Source of the DNA: Arion vulgaris
Taxonomy: Eukaryota > Mollusca > Gastropoda > Stylommatophora > Arionidae
Assembly (NCBI GenBank): GCA_020796225.1
Contig: CM036767.1
Span: 14,908,927 to 14,972,926 of the forward strand
Direction of reading: 5' to 3'
DNA: 64,000 nucleotides
Shown: in pieces, positions 21,841 through 33,914 of the stretch
Layout: each line of letters opens with the position of its first letter
How positions within the stretch are numbered: the stretch's first letter is position 1
Notes under the pieces: model-generated
Seen by the model: the letters and a program-made list of their open reading frames with translations, nothing else
What the model was told of the DNA's origin: nothing
The model's database searches: none
Translations under genes and position numbers: made by a program

Positions 21841-22065
21841 CTCACATTGTTAACTTGTGAATAAAATTACATTTATTTTATCTACAAAATTACAAGTTAT
21901 TCATCAAATTTCGTTAAAAAAATAAGAAAACTACATCTTAATTTGTACATACACATGCCAAGTGAAGAATTCAATCAAAATTATTTCAACCACAGTGGGT
22001 TTTTTCAATACCGTAATCAATGAGTTAATCAGTGGTTCTCAACCTTTAGCGAGATACTTCTTTCT

Positions 22066-22300
22066 TCTTCTTCTGCATTCTCACTAGACTGGGATTTTGG
22101 ATTCTCTAATAAAAGTGCCATCTGTCTCAGATTGTGAGCCCCGCCATACTGTTTGTCTTGGATGCTGGTATGGTTGGTCCGACATTCTTCCCGGGTGGCT
22201 AAATCCGTTATCCCATTCCTCATTATGAGGGCTCATTGCACCGTGTTATGCACCTTACGGTCTGATGCATCCGGTTTCTGCAAGCATTTGTTTCCCTAAG
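22066..22300 (-). mobile_element. LINE-T fragment
   Basis: It shares sequence with 17255-17460 and 18240-18330, joined here without the LINE-Z sequence that separates them at 17.5-18.2 kb. Confidence 0.6.
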
Positions 22301-22495
22301 CAGGATACTAAATTCTTCTTCGTCCAATGTTTTCAGACATCGACTTGTATACTTCTAAAGTAGTCAGCCGGAGTCCATGTCTCTATATAGATTGTCTTGG
22401 ACTGACATGGTGGTTGGCCATGTAGCAGGATACAAAATTTACAGTCTGGTATTTTTAAATTGCCATTTTCTCTATATTTGTATATTTACTACCAC

Positions 22496-22700
22496 AACGG
22501 CTCTCAGTTCGACTCAGCCTTAATTGGGTATCAGATAAACATTGGGAAGCATTGGTAACCAGAGAGCTCTCAGCTCGACTCAGCCTTAATTGGGTATCAG
22601 ATAAACACACTGAGAAGCAACAGTAACCAGAGAGCTCTCAGCTCGACTCAGCCTTAATTGGGTATCAGATAAACACACTGAGAAGCAACAGTAACCAGAG
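22496..22700. repeat. 68-bp minisatellite (3 units) derived from SINE-E body
   Basis: The units read gctctcagctcgactcagcc, ttaattgggtatcag and so on, matching the SINE-E block cggctctcaggtcgacccag. Confidence 0.8.
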
Positions 22701-22728
22701 TAATGGCTTTCTGTTCAGCTGGGCTATG

Positions 22729-22905
22729 AATTCAGACACAGTCAGGGCGCCTAATATGGCACCTCTTGATGGTTGCGTGAAGGCTTGCTTTCCTTATCAC
22801 CCGTGTCCCTCACCATTCAGGCTAGTTTTACTCCGACTTCAGAGGTACTGGACTTGTGACTTGTAATTTAGACCCCCAAGTAAAAGATCAGGGAACCTGT
22901 AGTCC
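22729..22905 (+). repeat. Repeat I copy
   Basis: It is the best-preserved copy in this orientation, running from gaattcagacacagtcaggg to gtaatttagacccccaagta. Confidence 0.55.
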
Positions 22906-22965
22906 AACAAACGTGCACCATGTGCACACTGAAAATTGTTGATTTAAGTAGGCCTCGATTTTACT

Positions 22966-23036
22966 GTTTAAGAAATAGATTGGAGCCCACATGGTTTACT
23001 CACCAAAGTGCAATGATGAAGGCATATCAATCAAGT
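22966..23036 (+). mobile_element. SINE-F 3' fragment
   Basis: agaaatagattggagcccac and caaagtgcaatgatgaagg match the family end. Confidence 0.5.
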
Positions 23037-23578
23037 CACATCGAACGTGTAAACTCAACATCTCAACTACAAGACAAAATGAAAATATTTACCAGAAATA
23101 AATATATAGCATTTTCCTTTTCAATAAAGGTTGCAACCTTGCTGTTTGTAATAAGCTCCAAGGTTGAGAACCACTGATGTCAAAATTTGATTATAAATGA
23201 TCAAAGAACAAGCCAGAGTCCTCTTAAAAAAAAATCAGATGTGACAACATTTCAAACTCTGAACTCGAGCCCTCCAGATGTCACCTGTGTTAAATGATCT
23301 GATCATCGTACAGAATTTGAAGTGCTTGATAATTTATATATCTATGATCAAAATATGTCTTGCTAAAACTTCATCCAATTGTACAGTTTTTTCTAGTGTC
23401 TATAGCCAAAAGATCATTTTTTTCAAACTATTACATCAACACAACCACTGTTATCAGGACTCTCTGTTCAAAGATGTTAGAAAGCAATACAGCCACAAAA
23501 GTGCAATCTGGCAGGTTTCATTTCTTTGTGCACTTCACTGCATGATCTATACTTTTTTTTAAAATACTCTATGTTCTA

Positions 23579-23608
23579 TTAGAACCGTGTCCCTTTCAGT
23601 TGTAAGAC
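23579..23608 (-). CDS. KCTD5: KCTD5-like exon 6 (30-nt terminal coding exon)
   Basis: After TTTTTTCCCCAG the sequence reads VLQLKGTRF and a TAA stop. The human family ends ILQERGSRM, so L, Q, G and R align and the length is identical. The pyrimidine tract is strong. The exon is the only fitting continuation of ...SDRAK found downstream, but it is short, so it is less certain than the others. No AATAAA was seen within 500 bp downstream. Confidence 0.72.
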   Translation of the reverse strand, partial: VLQLKGTRF

Positions 23609-26600
23609 CTGGGGAAAAAATGTAACCATATATTTGTTATAAACACATTTAAACTAAGTACAATATGGTACATAAGAAGAGTTGATGAGCAGAAGAGTTG
23701 ATGAGTAGAAGAATTGATTAACAGAAGAATTGATGAGTAGAAGAGTTGATGAGCAGAAGAGTTGATGAGTAGAAGAGTTGATGAGTAGAAGAGTTGTTTA
23801 ACAGAAGATTGAGATAAGAGTTGATTAACAGAAGAGTTGATTAACAGAAGAATTGATGAGTAGAAGAGTTGATTAACAGAAGAGTTGATAGCAGAAGATT
23901 GATGAGCAGAAGATTGATTAACAGAAGAGTTGATAGTGAGGTTGAGACAGAAGAGTTGATGAGCAGAAGAGTTGATGAGTAGAAGAGTTGATTAACAGAA
24001 GAGTTGATGAGTAGAAGAGTTGATTAACAGAAGCGTTGATGAGTAGAAGAGTTGATGGTAGAGGTTGATAAGAAGAGTTGATTAACAGAAGAGTTGATGA
24101 GTAGAAGAGTTGATTAACAGAAGAGTTGATGAGTAGAAGAGTTGATTGAGTTAGAAAGAGTTGATGGAAAGTTATACAGAAGATTGATGAGTAGAAAGTT
24201 GATTAACAGAAGAGTTGATGAGTAGAAGAGTTGATTAACAGAAGAGTTGATTAACAGAAGAGTTGATTAACAGAAGAGTTGATGAGTAGAAGAGTTGATG
24301 AGTAGAAGAGTTGATTAACAGAAGAGTTGATGAGTAGAAGAGTTGATTAACAGAAGAGTTGATGAGTAGAAGAGTTGATGAGTAGAAGAGTTGATGAGTA
24401 GAAGAGTTGATTAACAGAAGAGTTGATTAACGAAGGTTGAAGGAAGAGTTGATGAGTAGAAGAGTTGATGAGAGAAGATTGATTAACAGAAGAGTTGATT
24501 AACAGAAGAGTTGATGATTGAAGAGTTGATGAGTAGAAGAATTGATTAACAGAAGAGTTATGAGTAGAAGTTGATGAGCAGAAGAGTTGATGAGTAGAAG
24601 AGTTGATAAGTAGAAGAGTTGATTAACAGAAGAGTTGATGAGTAGAAGAGTTGATTAACAGAAGGTTGATGAGAGAAGAGTTGATGAGTAGAAGAGTTGA
24701 TTAACAGAAGAGTTGATTAACAGAAGAGTTGATGAGTAGAAGAGTTGATTAACAGAAGAGTTGATTAACAGAAGAGTTGATCAGTAGAAGAGTTGATTAA
24801 CAGAAGAGTTGATTAACAGAAGAGTTGATGAGTAGAAGAGTTGATTAACAGAAGAGTTGATGAGTAGAAGAGTTGATTAACAGAAGAGTTGATGAGTAGA
24901 AGAGTTGATGAGTAGAAGAGTTGATTAACAGAAGAGTTGATGAGCGGAAGAGTTGATGAGCGGAAGAGTTGATGAGTAGAAGAATTGATTAACAGAAGAG
25001 TTGATGAGTAGAAGAGTTGATTAACAGAAGAGTTGATGAGCGGAAGAGTTGATGAGCGGAAGAGTTGATGAGTAGAAGAATTGATGAGTAGAAGAGTTGA
25101 TTAACAGAAGAGTTGATGAGTAGAAGAGTTGATTAACAGAAGAGTTGATTAACAGAAGAGTTGATTAACAGAAGAGTTGATGAGTAGAAGAGTTGATGAG
25201 TAGAAGAGTTGATTAACAGAAGAGTTGATGAGTAGAAGAGTTGATTAACAGAAGAGTTGATTAACAGAAGAGTTGATGAGTAGAAGAGTTGATTAACAGA
25301 AGAGTTGATGAGCGGAAGAGTTGATGAGCGGAAGAGTTGATGAGTAGAAGAATTGATGAGTAGAAGAGTTGATTAACAGAAGAGTTGATTAACAGAAGAG
25401 TTGATTAACAGAAGAGTTGATGAGTAGAAGAGTTGATGAGTAGAAGAGTTGATTAACAGAAGAGTTGATTAACAGAAGAGTTGATGAGCGGAAGAGTTGA
25501 TGAGTAGAAGAATTTATTAACAGAAGAGTTGATTAACAGAAGAGTTGATGAGCGGAAGAGTTGATGAGTAGAAGAATTGATTAACAGAAGAGTTGATGAG
25601 TAGAAGAGTTGATTAACAGAAGAGTTGATGAGCGGAAGAGTTGATGAGTAGAAGAATTGATTAACAGAAGAATTGATTAACAGAAGAGTGGATGAGTAGA
25701 AGTTTTGACAAGCAGAAGAGTTGATAAATAACACTAGGCAGTTGAAAATCCATAAGAACAGGCTGCAATACAGCTGTCCAGGCAAAATTCATTAAAAGAT
25801 TAAAATAAAATTTCCTTCACAAATGTTCATCTTCAAATTACATCGAGGAACTTAACCAGTGATACAGAGTTTATGCGCTGCCGCTGAGATATTCCTATGT
25901 AAGAAAGAGATTATACCACACATGGTTATTCACTGAAGTGCAATGATGATGGTCCCATCAATCAATCAATCAATCAAATCTCACTCTTTTGTGATTTTCC
26001 TTTTCTTCAGAATTTTTGTAAAGCAATGAGAACAAAGAGAATTGTCAGGGGTCTTCTAAAACACAGTTAATGATATAACTGAAGTCAGCATCAGCTAACC
26101 AAAGCTGGCCAAGACTCTACTCCAATCTATAAATGATTGGTCCTGACAACAGGCTGCATCATTGCAGTCTAGTTAATTTTGTTTTCCAAAGACACCTTCT
26201 TCTTCTTCAAACTCTCCATAACACTCTTTGTGATTTGTATGTGATCCGAGCCTAAGAGTGATTGTACACTGTGCCAGCTATGTGCCTACAAGTAGGCCAG
26301 CACATCCAATTTCTGCAATGCTTTTTATTTACTAGGGTAGCTTCCTAGATCCCTACCTCAGTCACCTCTTACGACATGCCTTGTAGGTCACAGGGTTACT
26401 ATTCTTTGCTTCAGTTGCGAGACATAGCAACACATGTATGAGGAGCTTCTAAATCACAGAGAATGATACAGGGTGTTCAACTTAAAAGCAGCCCCAGTCA
26501 TAAATATAAATTTGCCAGATCGCATTGCATCTCGTCTATTTACTATTTAAACTGGTTCTGACTAGCTTGTCCTACGTCACATTTGTTATCACCCTTCCGC

Positions 26601-29600
26601 ACTACAATTACACACCATCACACAACCTTGACCTATACTACGTCATAACTGAACCTTCTCATTTCCATACATATATGCCAGATTAGCTCCATCCACAGGC
26701 TGCTTTTAAGTTGAACACCCTGTATAACAGAGGTCAGCATCAGCTAAATAGAGCTAGCCAAGACTCTACTCCATCTATAAGTGATTGGTCCTGACAACAG
26801 ACAGCATCACTGCAGTCTAGTTAATTTTTTTCCAAAGACCCTTAAGATTGTTCCTGGAAAAATGGAGTTTGTGTTTTGTCCAACTCTCTGCAGGTTGGGT
26901 GCCACTTACGTTGAGAGGGCCTGGGCAATATGGGGTAAAAATCTGGTGTAATTACGTCAATCCTTGGCTTTAGGCCCGTTTTAGACTTTTAGTCTAGCAT
27001 AATGAACAGGGAAAAAGATAAGTCAAACTCGGTTCCAAAAATGATGTGTTGAAAATAGATGTATCGAACCATATGGTGGTGATATAGCAACCTCACTGTA
27101 AACTTTGACCCAATGTAGCAAATGTGATTTTTCATGGAGAATAAAAGTAATAAAAAAGAAATAATAATTCATATGAAGTAAGGGAACTCAACAAATCAAA
27201 ATACACATTTATAACCTTACCTTGGCTCTATCAGATGGTTCATTTGAACCATTGAGTAAAGTTGGACATTCTTTAGATACCACAAACAGAAAGTCTGCAT
27301 GCTCCTCCGAACCATAATTATAGTTGGAACCTATATTCAACAACTGAGGATAAAATTATAATTTCAATGAAAAATGGTAAGGAATAGTCATTTCTTTTTT
27401 TTTTTACTTTTGAAAGGCTCCATATCGACCCCTTCTTAAACCATTCTAGATGAAGCAACTAAACGCTCCGACACAGTCAACCTTATGATAGCATCTCAAA
27501 GAACCATTGATGCCTATCCCCAAGAATGGGTACATGTCTATACTGATGGATCTGCATTTAAAGCCACCATCAAAACAGATTACGGAGTATATATACAATA
27601 CCCAGACAGATCATCCGAAGATCTGTTTGGTGCATGCAGGGAGATATGCTCCAATTATGAGGCTGAAATTCATGCGTTAGAAGCAGCTTTGCACCACCTG
27701 AGGACTGTTTCGATGCCTTTCCATCAAAGGCACAAAACATTATTTTCACAGATTCAATATCTGCCCTTCAAGCTCTAGAAGATGGTGGACATTGTAAATC
27801 TGAACTATCCTATATAGCCCTAGATATTGACAGACTTATTACATCACATGACATCAAAATAACTATGCAGTGGATCCCTGGACATTCAAATACACCTGGA
27901 AATGATAAAGCAGAAAGGCTAGCCAAGAAAGGGTCAACACAAGAACAATCAACCACAGCAACAACTCTCCATACAGCAAAGTAAATCCTAATGACAACAA
28001 ATAAAGAAATTTGGCTGAACAGATGGGCCATGGGAAACACAGGAAGAGAGGTGTACAGCCATATGGCCAGCCCTAACCTTAATGACAACCTCAACCACCT
28101 TACAAGTAGAGATCATAGCACCATTTTTTAGATCTGACCTTTAGATAACCCAACACATAACACTTAATAACCACTTGAACAGAATTCAACCACAACACAC
28201 TCCAGAGTGCCAACTGTGTGCACATCATCATGAAACCGTTTATCACCACCTCTTCAGGTGTCAAGCACTAGATGACATCAGGAAGACCCTCCTTCCTCCA
28301 AGGCCAAATAAATGGAACACATTATACGGAACAAAAGAACAACTTACAAACACATGCAGATACCACTTCCCAGCATTGGGCCGAAGGGCAAGAGCTCAAG
28401 TGCTGCTGGATCATTGAAGAAGAAGAAACCACTCTGTATGATGTATGGACAAGTTTGCATCAATAGCATAGATTGTTGGAGAGTTGAAGATGGATAAGGG
28501 TGGATGTTCTTCGGTCTCTTCGCGACTGCCTGTTGGAGAACACTAAAATAAATGTTGAATCAATCCAGCGATTTAAGCAGTTTGGAGTTACCCATTCTAC
28601 AAGTAGAAGTGGATGCCTGAGGGGCAGAGTGAGGAGTGTGTTTAATCAGCAAGCCATTGGAACCATCAGTAAGCATACTCTTCTATATCTGTTGGGGAGA
28701 CTGAGCCCTATGGTGCAGTGCAATGATGTCAGTTTAGTAACCAATAACCAATGTATGATGTGTATGTGATCTGAGCCCAAGAGTGATTGTATGTTGTGTA
28801 AGTTATGCGCCTACAAGTAGGCAAGCACAATCAATTTCTGCAATGCTTTTTATTTACTAGCGTAGCTTCTCTAGGCTCTACCTCAGTCCCTCTTATGACT
28901 AGCTGTGTAACTATTCTTTGCTCCCTTGCAAGTCCGGCAACACATGGGCGGAATAATCATTTAAATGTTGACACACTTTAAGTTTCAGTTTGAAATATCT
29001 TTATTGCACTTTGGACATGTCCAAAGGTGCTTCGATCTCCTTTGCAATATCTCCAACAGCATCCAGCGACTAACCATACCAGTTCGATGTTGATTGATTT
29101 TAAATGTTGACAAGCTACAATAGTAAAGTGGTTAGTACTTGAAGAAATGGTTGAAGTTTAAGTATTTACAGTTTCAAAAAATTGATTACAGGGTGGAGGC
29201 TGATGAATCAAAGCTGTTGAAAGTCTACAATAACAGCTCTAAGATGGACAGCGGATGGGAAAAGAATGCCTGGGTGTCCAAAAGACACATGGAGAAGAAC
29301 TGAAAGTGAGTTGAAATATTGTGGCCTGACATGGCAGCCCATCTTGATATTCCTGAGTATATTCACTGAGTCACCGAGAAAGTATGCAATGGTTAAAGTT
29401 TATGACTCAAGCCAGGCCATTGCTTTAGTTACTGTAATAATCTCCATAGCCAGACTACTTGTAGTCACATCAATACTACCACTGTCTTCCTTCATAACAC
29501 CTCCTTCGACCTGAACAGTGAAAGTCCATGAACTCTGGAAGCGTCAAACCGTTGACCCATGTGTAAAATAAGTTGTAATCTGATCAAACAAAGCTATGCA

Positions 29601-32600
29601 GGCAGATTAAATGGTTGTGTATCCATATCCCTGTATATTTGTGTGTATCCTTATTTATCCCCCTTTCTGCCTGCCTTCCCAGCGTGTTTGTAGCGCGTTG
29701 GACGATGGATGATAAGCCTCCTGTGAGTGCAGTTCAATTTCGCGGGTTGGCAGAAAAGTCACAAGTTCTCCAGATTTACGATGTTCATGGCACCAAACCG
29801 AAGAGCTGAAAGCTCAAGTGCTTCTGGATCGGAGGAAAAAACAACCTTTCTGTGCAATAGCTGATACACTTCATCTGCAGCAGAATGGGATTGGATGTTC
29901 TTTCTGGGTTTTCTCCCATAGTCTTTTAATCTTCTAATCGTGGCTGTAGCTTGGTTTGTTGACCGATGTTCCTTGCCACATAGGCTATAGCCATAGCGAT
30001 TCTTGCTCCCATGATGTTCCCATCATTGGACACATGAGATATTTCATTGGAAACACCAGTGCTACCTATTCTCCCCCTCAATTCTGCTGCTGAGAAAGCA
30101 TCATCGTTTGGTTCGCAACTGCTTATTAGTCCAGTATGAAACAGATTAGTTGCAGCTGATACTTCATGAGTCTGTTCTGACAGTCTGTCATATAACCATT
30201 CATATATGATACCATGCTACAGTATTACTCAGCAGATGTGGTGTGTGATAAAGTGAGGTTTTGTTTGTAAAATCTTACCAGTAGCTACCTCTACAAATCC
30301 ATGCCCTATTGAACAATATGTATGCATCCTTTGTGATTGGAAAGAAGCCAGAATGATACTGAGGATAGAGAAACAATATGTGCAATTTTTGAACCACTGA
30401 CATCCACTGTAAAGGTTCAGTAACAAGAGTTACACTACAGTGGGTACCTTCACACTGGGGTGTGTCAGGTAACGAGAAGGCAGACAAACTAGCAAAAAAG
30501 GGAGCAGAATTTGAACAAGTAGAAAACGAAATCACCTACTTTGAAACAAAAGAGCTATTGTGGACTTCAGAAAAGAACCTAAACTATCCAATGATGACTA
30601 CCACACACTCGACAGACAGGGACAGACTATCATCTTCCGATTCAGGATAGGACATAACAGACTGAACAAACGCCTACACAGACTACGATTGTCCCCATAC
30701 CCTGTGTCATGCTGAGAGCAAACCACAGAACATGTTCTGCAAGACTATCTCCTGTATGTTCTCCTAGAAATAATGCTGGCCCTACAACCCAACACTACAT
30801 TCAAAACTACACGGCACCAGAGATGAGCTCCGGACAACAGTCGACTTCATCATAAGAACGCATCTAATGGTATAATCATTAAAATAGCGATCGCAAAGAA
30901 GAAGAGGAAGAAAGGCTCAGTCACTCAGGAGGTGATGATCTTCTTGCTTGAACATAAGTAAAGTAGAGCTTGGTATGACCAGCAGACAAGCTGGTGTTGA
31001 GGAATAAGCACAGTGAACTCTCTATCTTGAGCTGCGTTATCACAATCTTTCAGTTCTCTTTTCACAGTTATTCTCTATTTTTCTTTGAACGTTCACGCCT
31101 TCTGTTCTCACCTGCTGTCCTAACTAATTCCCCTACTGACATATGACATACAAGACCAATACACCTCCATCTTTGTCTCTTAATGATGGTCTACAACAGT
31201 GCTGTTCAACTTTTTTTTATATATTGAGCCCATCTGACTGAAGGTTGTGGAGCGCAGCGACATGTGACGATTGCAAAACTACTACTACTAATAATAGCAA
31301 GAGTAATGTTAATATAGTTGATATGCAGACCCTTTCTCCAGTGAAAAAGCAACGGATGATGTGAAGGGACAGTAGAATGGTTACAAGAGAAATAAGGATT
31401 GCAAAGCAGAGATCATGTTCATGGAATGATAAAAAACCAGAAAAATAGTGATTTCTTGAGAAACCTGATTAATATTAAAGCTGCAGAGTGAAATAGGCAC
31501 CATAAATGTATGCCCCAGGCGCCATGTCTCCCGGGCACCATGTTTGACAGCTCTAATCTACAATGATGCCCAGCTTGCTTGTTTTATAATATTTTTTGCT
31601 TTTGTATTTGGCCAGAAAATTTTCAAAAAATTCCACTCTGGCCAACTTATCACTAAGAAAGGTGTTCAATAATTAGTAAAGTCTAAATTTTCAAAAACAG
31701 GTGAACTCACCTGCTCAAACTTCCATCCATCAGGTATTGTTGATACCATCTGTGTAAGCTCCTGGCCTGAGCACTGCATTACTCTGTACACATTTTTCAT
31801 CAGTGTCTGGGGAAAGTACATACATAATACTATCAAAATTATGCCATGATTTCAATTACAGTGTCACCAATCACTACCAACTTGACTGTCTCACTTGAAT
31901 CATTGCAACTCACTGGCCTAGTGAAACAACACTAGAAAGAAACTACATGACTTTTGGGTAAGCTACAAACGGCAGTGAACTTTATACAAAAGACAACATT
32001 AAATATATAGACAAAATTTCCAGAGAACTTTCTCTTGCGATCATTTTTGCCATTTTGATCATTCTTATTTAATATTAAACAGCCTTTGCAAGAAACGTTT
32101 TTACATCACATCATTCAGTGCCATTTGGATCTCTGGTGCTTATCCTTCGGCGACGTGTCTGGTTTCAGCCAGCATTTACTGGGTTCGCTCTGTCAGCCTT
32201 TGACTGTCCTCAGCCGACCTGCAAGGCAGCAGGTTAAATCTTCAAAGAACAAAAGGACAGACAATCTTAGAATGATAGTGAAAAGATCTTGTTCTTGTTA
32301 TTGAAACTTGAGTTGATAATCTGGTCACTATTTTAGGGTCAATGCTAAGTGTACACAGCTTCACAAAAAAAGAGATCTTTTGAAGCTTTTCTGACATTTA
32401 ACAAACATTCAGAAATCAAAAAAAACACAATAGTAACAGCAAAAGAAATTGTCCAGAGACAAATCAGAGATGACAGTCAGAATGATTCAAGAAAAAAGTC
32501 AGGTAATATTCTTCTTCTTTTTCTTCTTCTGCGAACACTCCATATCGACCACTTGTTACCACTGTGTATGATTTGCATGTGATCTGAGCCTAAGAGCAAT

Positions 32601-33851
32601 GTACATTGTGCCAGTTATGCGCCTACAAGTAGGCTAGCCAATCCAATTGCTGCAATGCTTTTTATTTACTAGGTGCCGAGTGGTTACCAGGGCCCAAATT
32701 TGAGGTGTAAGGAATAGAACCACTGTTACCTGCCACGCATGTCGCAAGAGCGACTAAGGAGGTTTGGTTGAAATTGGATGTACGTGTCCTAAATGTGTAG
32801 AAGTCAACCTGCTGCCTTGCAGGACGGCTGGGGACAGCCAAAAGCTAACAGAGAGCGAACCCAGTAAATGCTAGCTGAATCAGGACACATCGCCGAAGGA
32901 CAAGCACCAGAGCTCCAAATGGCGCTGAAGATGTGACGAAACCCACCCATGCTAAGGCTGCATGAATCAGATTTCCACATGAATGAATTTATGGAGAGTT
33001 CTGGTACATCGGTCTTTCAGGTGATCGCGCGAGAGAGAGAGATTTACTAGGGTAACTTCCCTGAGCCCTAGATCAATCGCCTCTTAAAACATGCCTTGTA
33101 GGTCGCAGTGGCACAATTCTTTGCTTCCCTTGCAGGCCCCAGCACCACACGGGCACCAGGTAATATAAGTTAAACAAAGATTAACAGAAAGCAACAGACC
33201 TGGTTTTGTTTTGCATCCCGCTCTGCTATTCTTTCCTTCACAACCTTGATGAGATCGGTGATGTTGTAAAACTCTGCTTCCTCCATGACACCTAACAAGA
33301 CATCAGCAATATATATATATATATATAATAAGAATACAGAAGGCAAGAGGACCTTTCATTGCACTGGGAAACATTTGGAAGTCCAAAGAAATCAAATCTA
33401 GAACAAAAATTTGGATATTTAACTCTAATGTTAAAGCAGTTCTACTGTATGGGTCAGAAACATGGAGAACAACTAAAACAATAGCACATAAATTGCAAAC
33501 ATTCATCAACTGGTGTCTACGCAGAATAGAGGGAATAAGATGGTATGATAGGGTCACAAATGAGGAACTTATGGAGAGAACAAGACAGATTCCAGTGAAC
33601 GAACAGGTTAAAAAAGACGCTGGCGCTGGATAGGACACACTTTGCGAAACCGGAGGGGAATATAACAAGAAGGGTCCTTGCCTGGAACCCGCAGGCACAG
33701 CGAAAGAAGGGGAGGCCGAGAAATACATGGAGACGAGATTTGGAGGTGGAGATCAACAATATAAAGAAGAGCTGGAGGGAGCTGCAGGAGATAGGAAGAC
33801 TTGGCATGAGTTGGTTGAGGGCCTATGCCCCAACCCGGGATAAAAAGGCAA

Positions 33852-33914
<63 letters not shown>

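Larger units (their letters stand above)
22030..23176. mobile_element. Possible hAT element remnant bounded by inverted ends
   Basis: cagtggttctcaacctt at 22030 and aaggttgagaaccactg at 23160-23176 are perfect inverted 17-mers of the type known from Charlie-like hAT transposons. The flanking octamers differ, so the two ends may not belong to one insertion. The interior holds a LINE-T piece, a minisatellite and repeat I. Confidence 0.5.
26048..26840. repeat. Direct repeat of about 145 bp; second copy carries a MITE
   Basis: Copy 1 (26048-26192) and copy 2 (26432-26468 plus 26723-26840) share gtcagcatcagcta, ccaagactctactcc, gattggtcctgacaacag and cagtctagttaatttt. A SINE-B lies between them. 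Confidence 0.85.

Noticed and set aside
22030..23176. Intact autonomous hAT transposon
   Set aside because: There is no transposase-like frame inside and no matching 8-bp duplication.
23676..25724. CRISPR-like array of short repeats
   Set aside because: There are no unique spacers; the units are contiguous 16-mers in animal DNA.
25453..25785. 110-codon minus-strand frame (LLINSSVNQ repeats)
   Set aside because: It is a chance open frame through the 16-bp minisatellite; the period is not a multiple of three and the residues only echo the repeat.
33303..33807. 141- and 96-codon minus-strand frames
   Set aside because: They are antisense to LINE-W, whose plus strand encodes LLYGSETW and [11 protein letters not shown].
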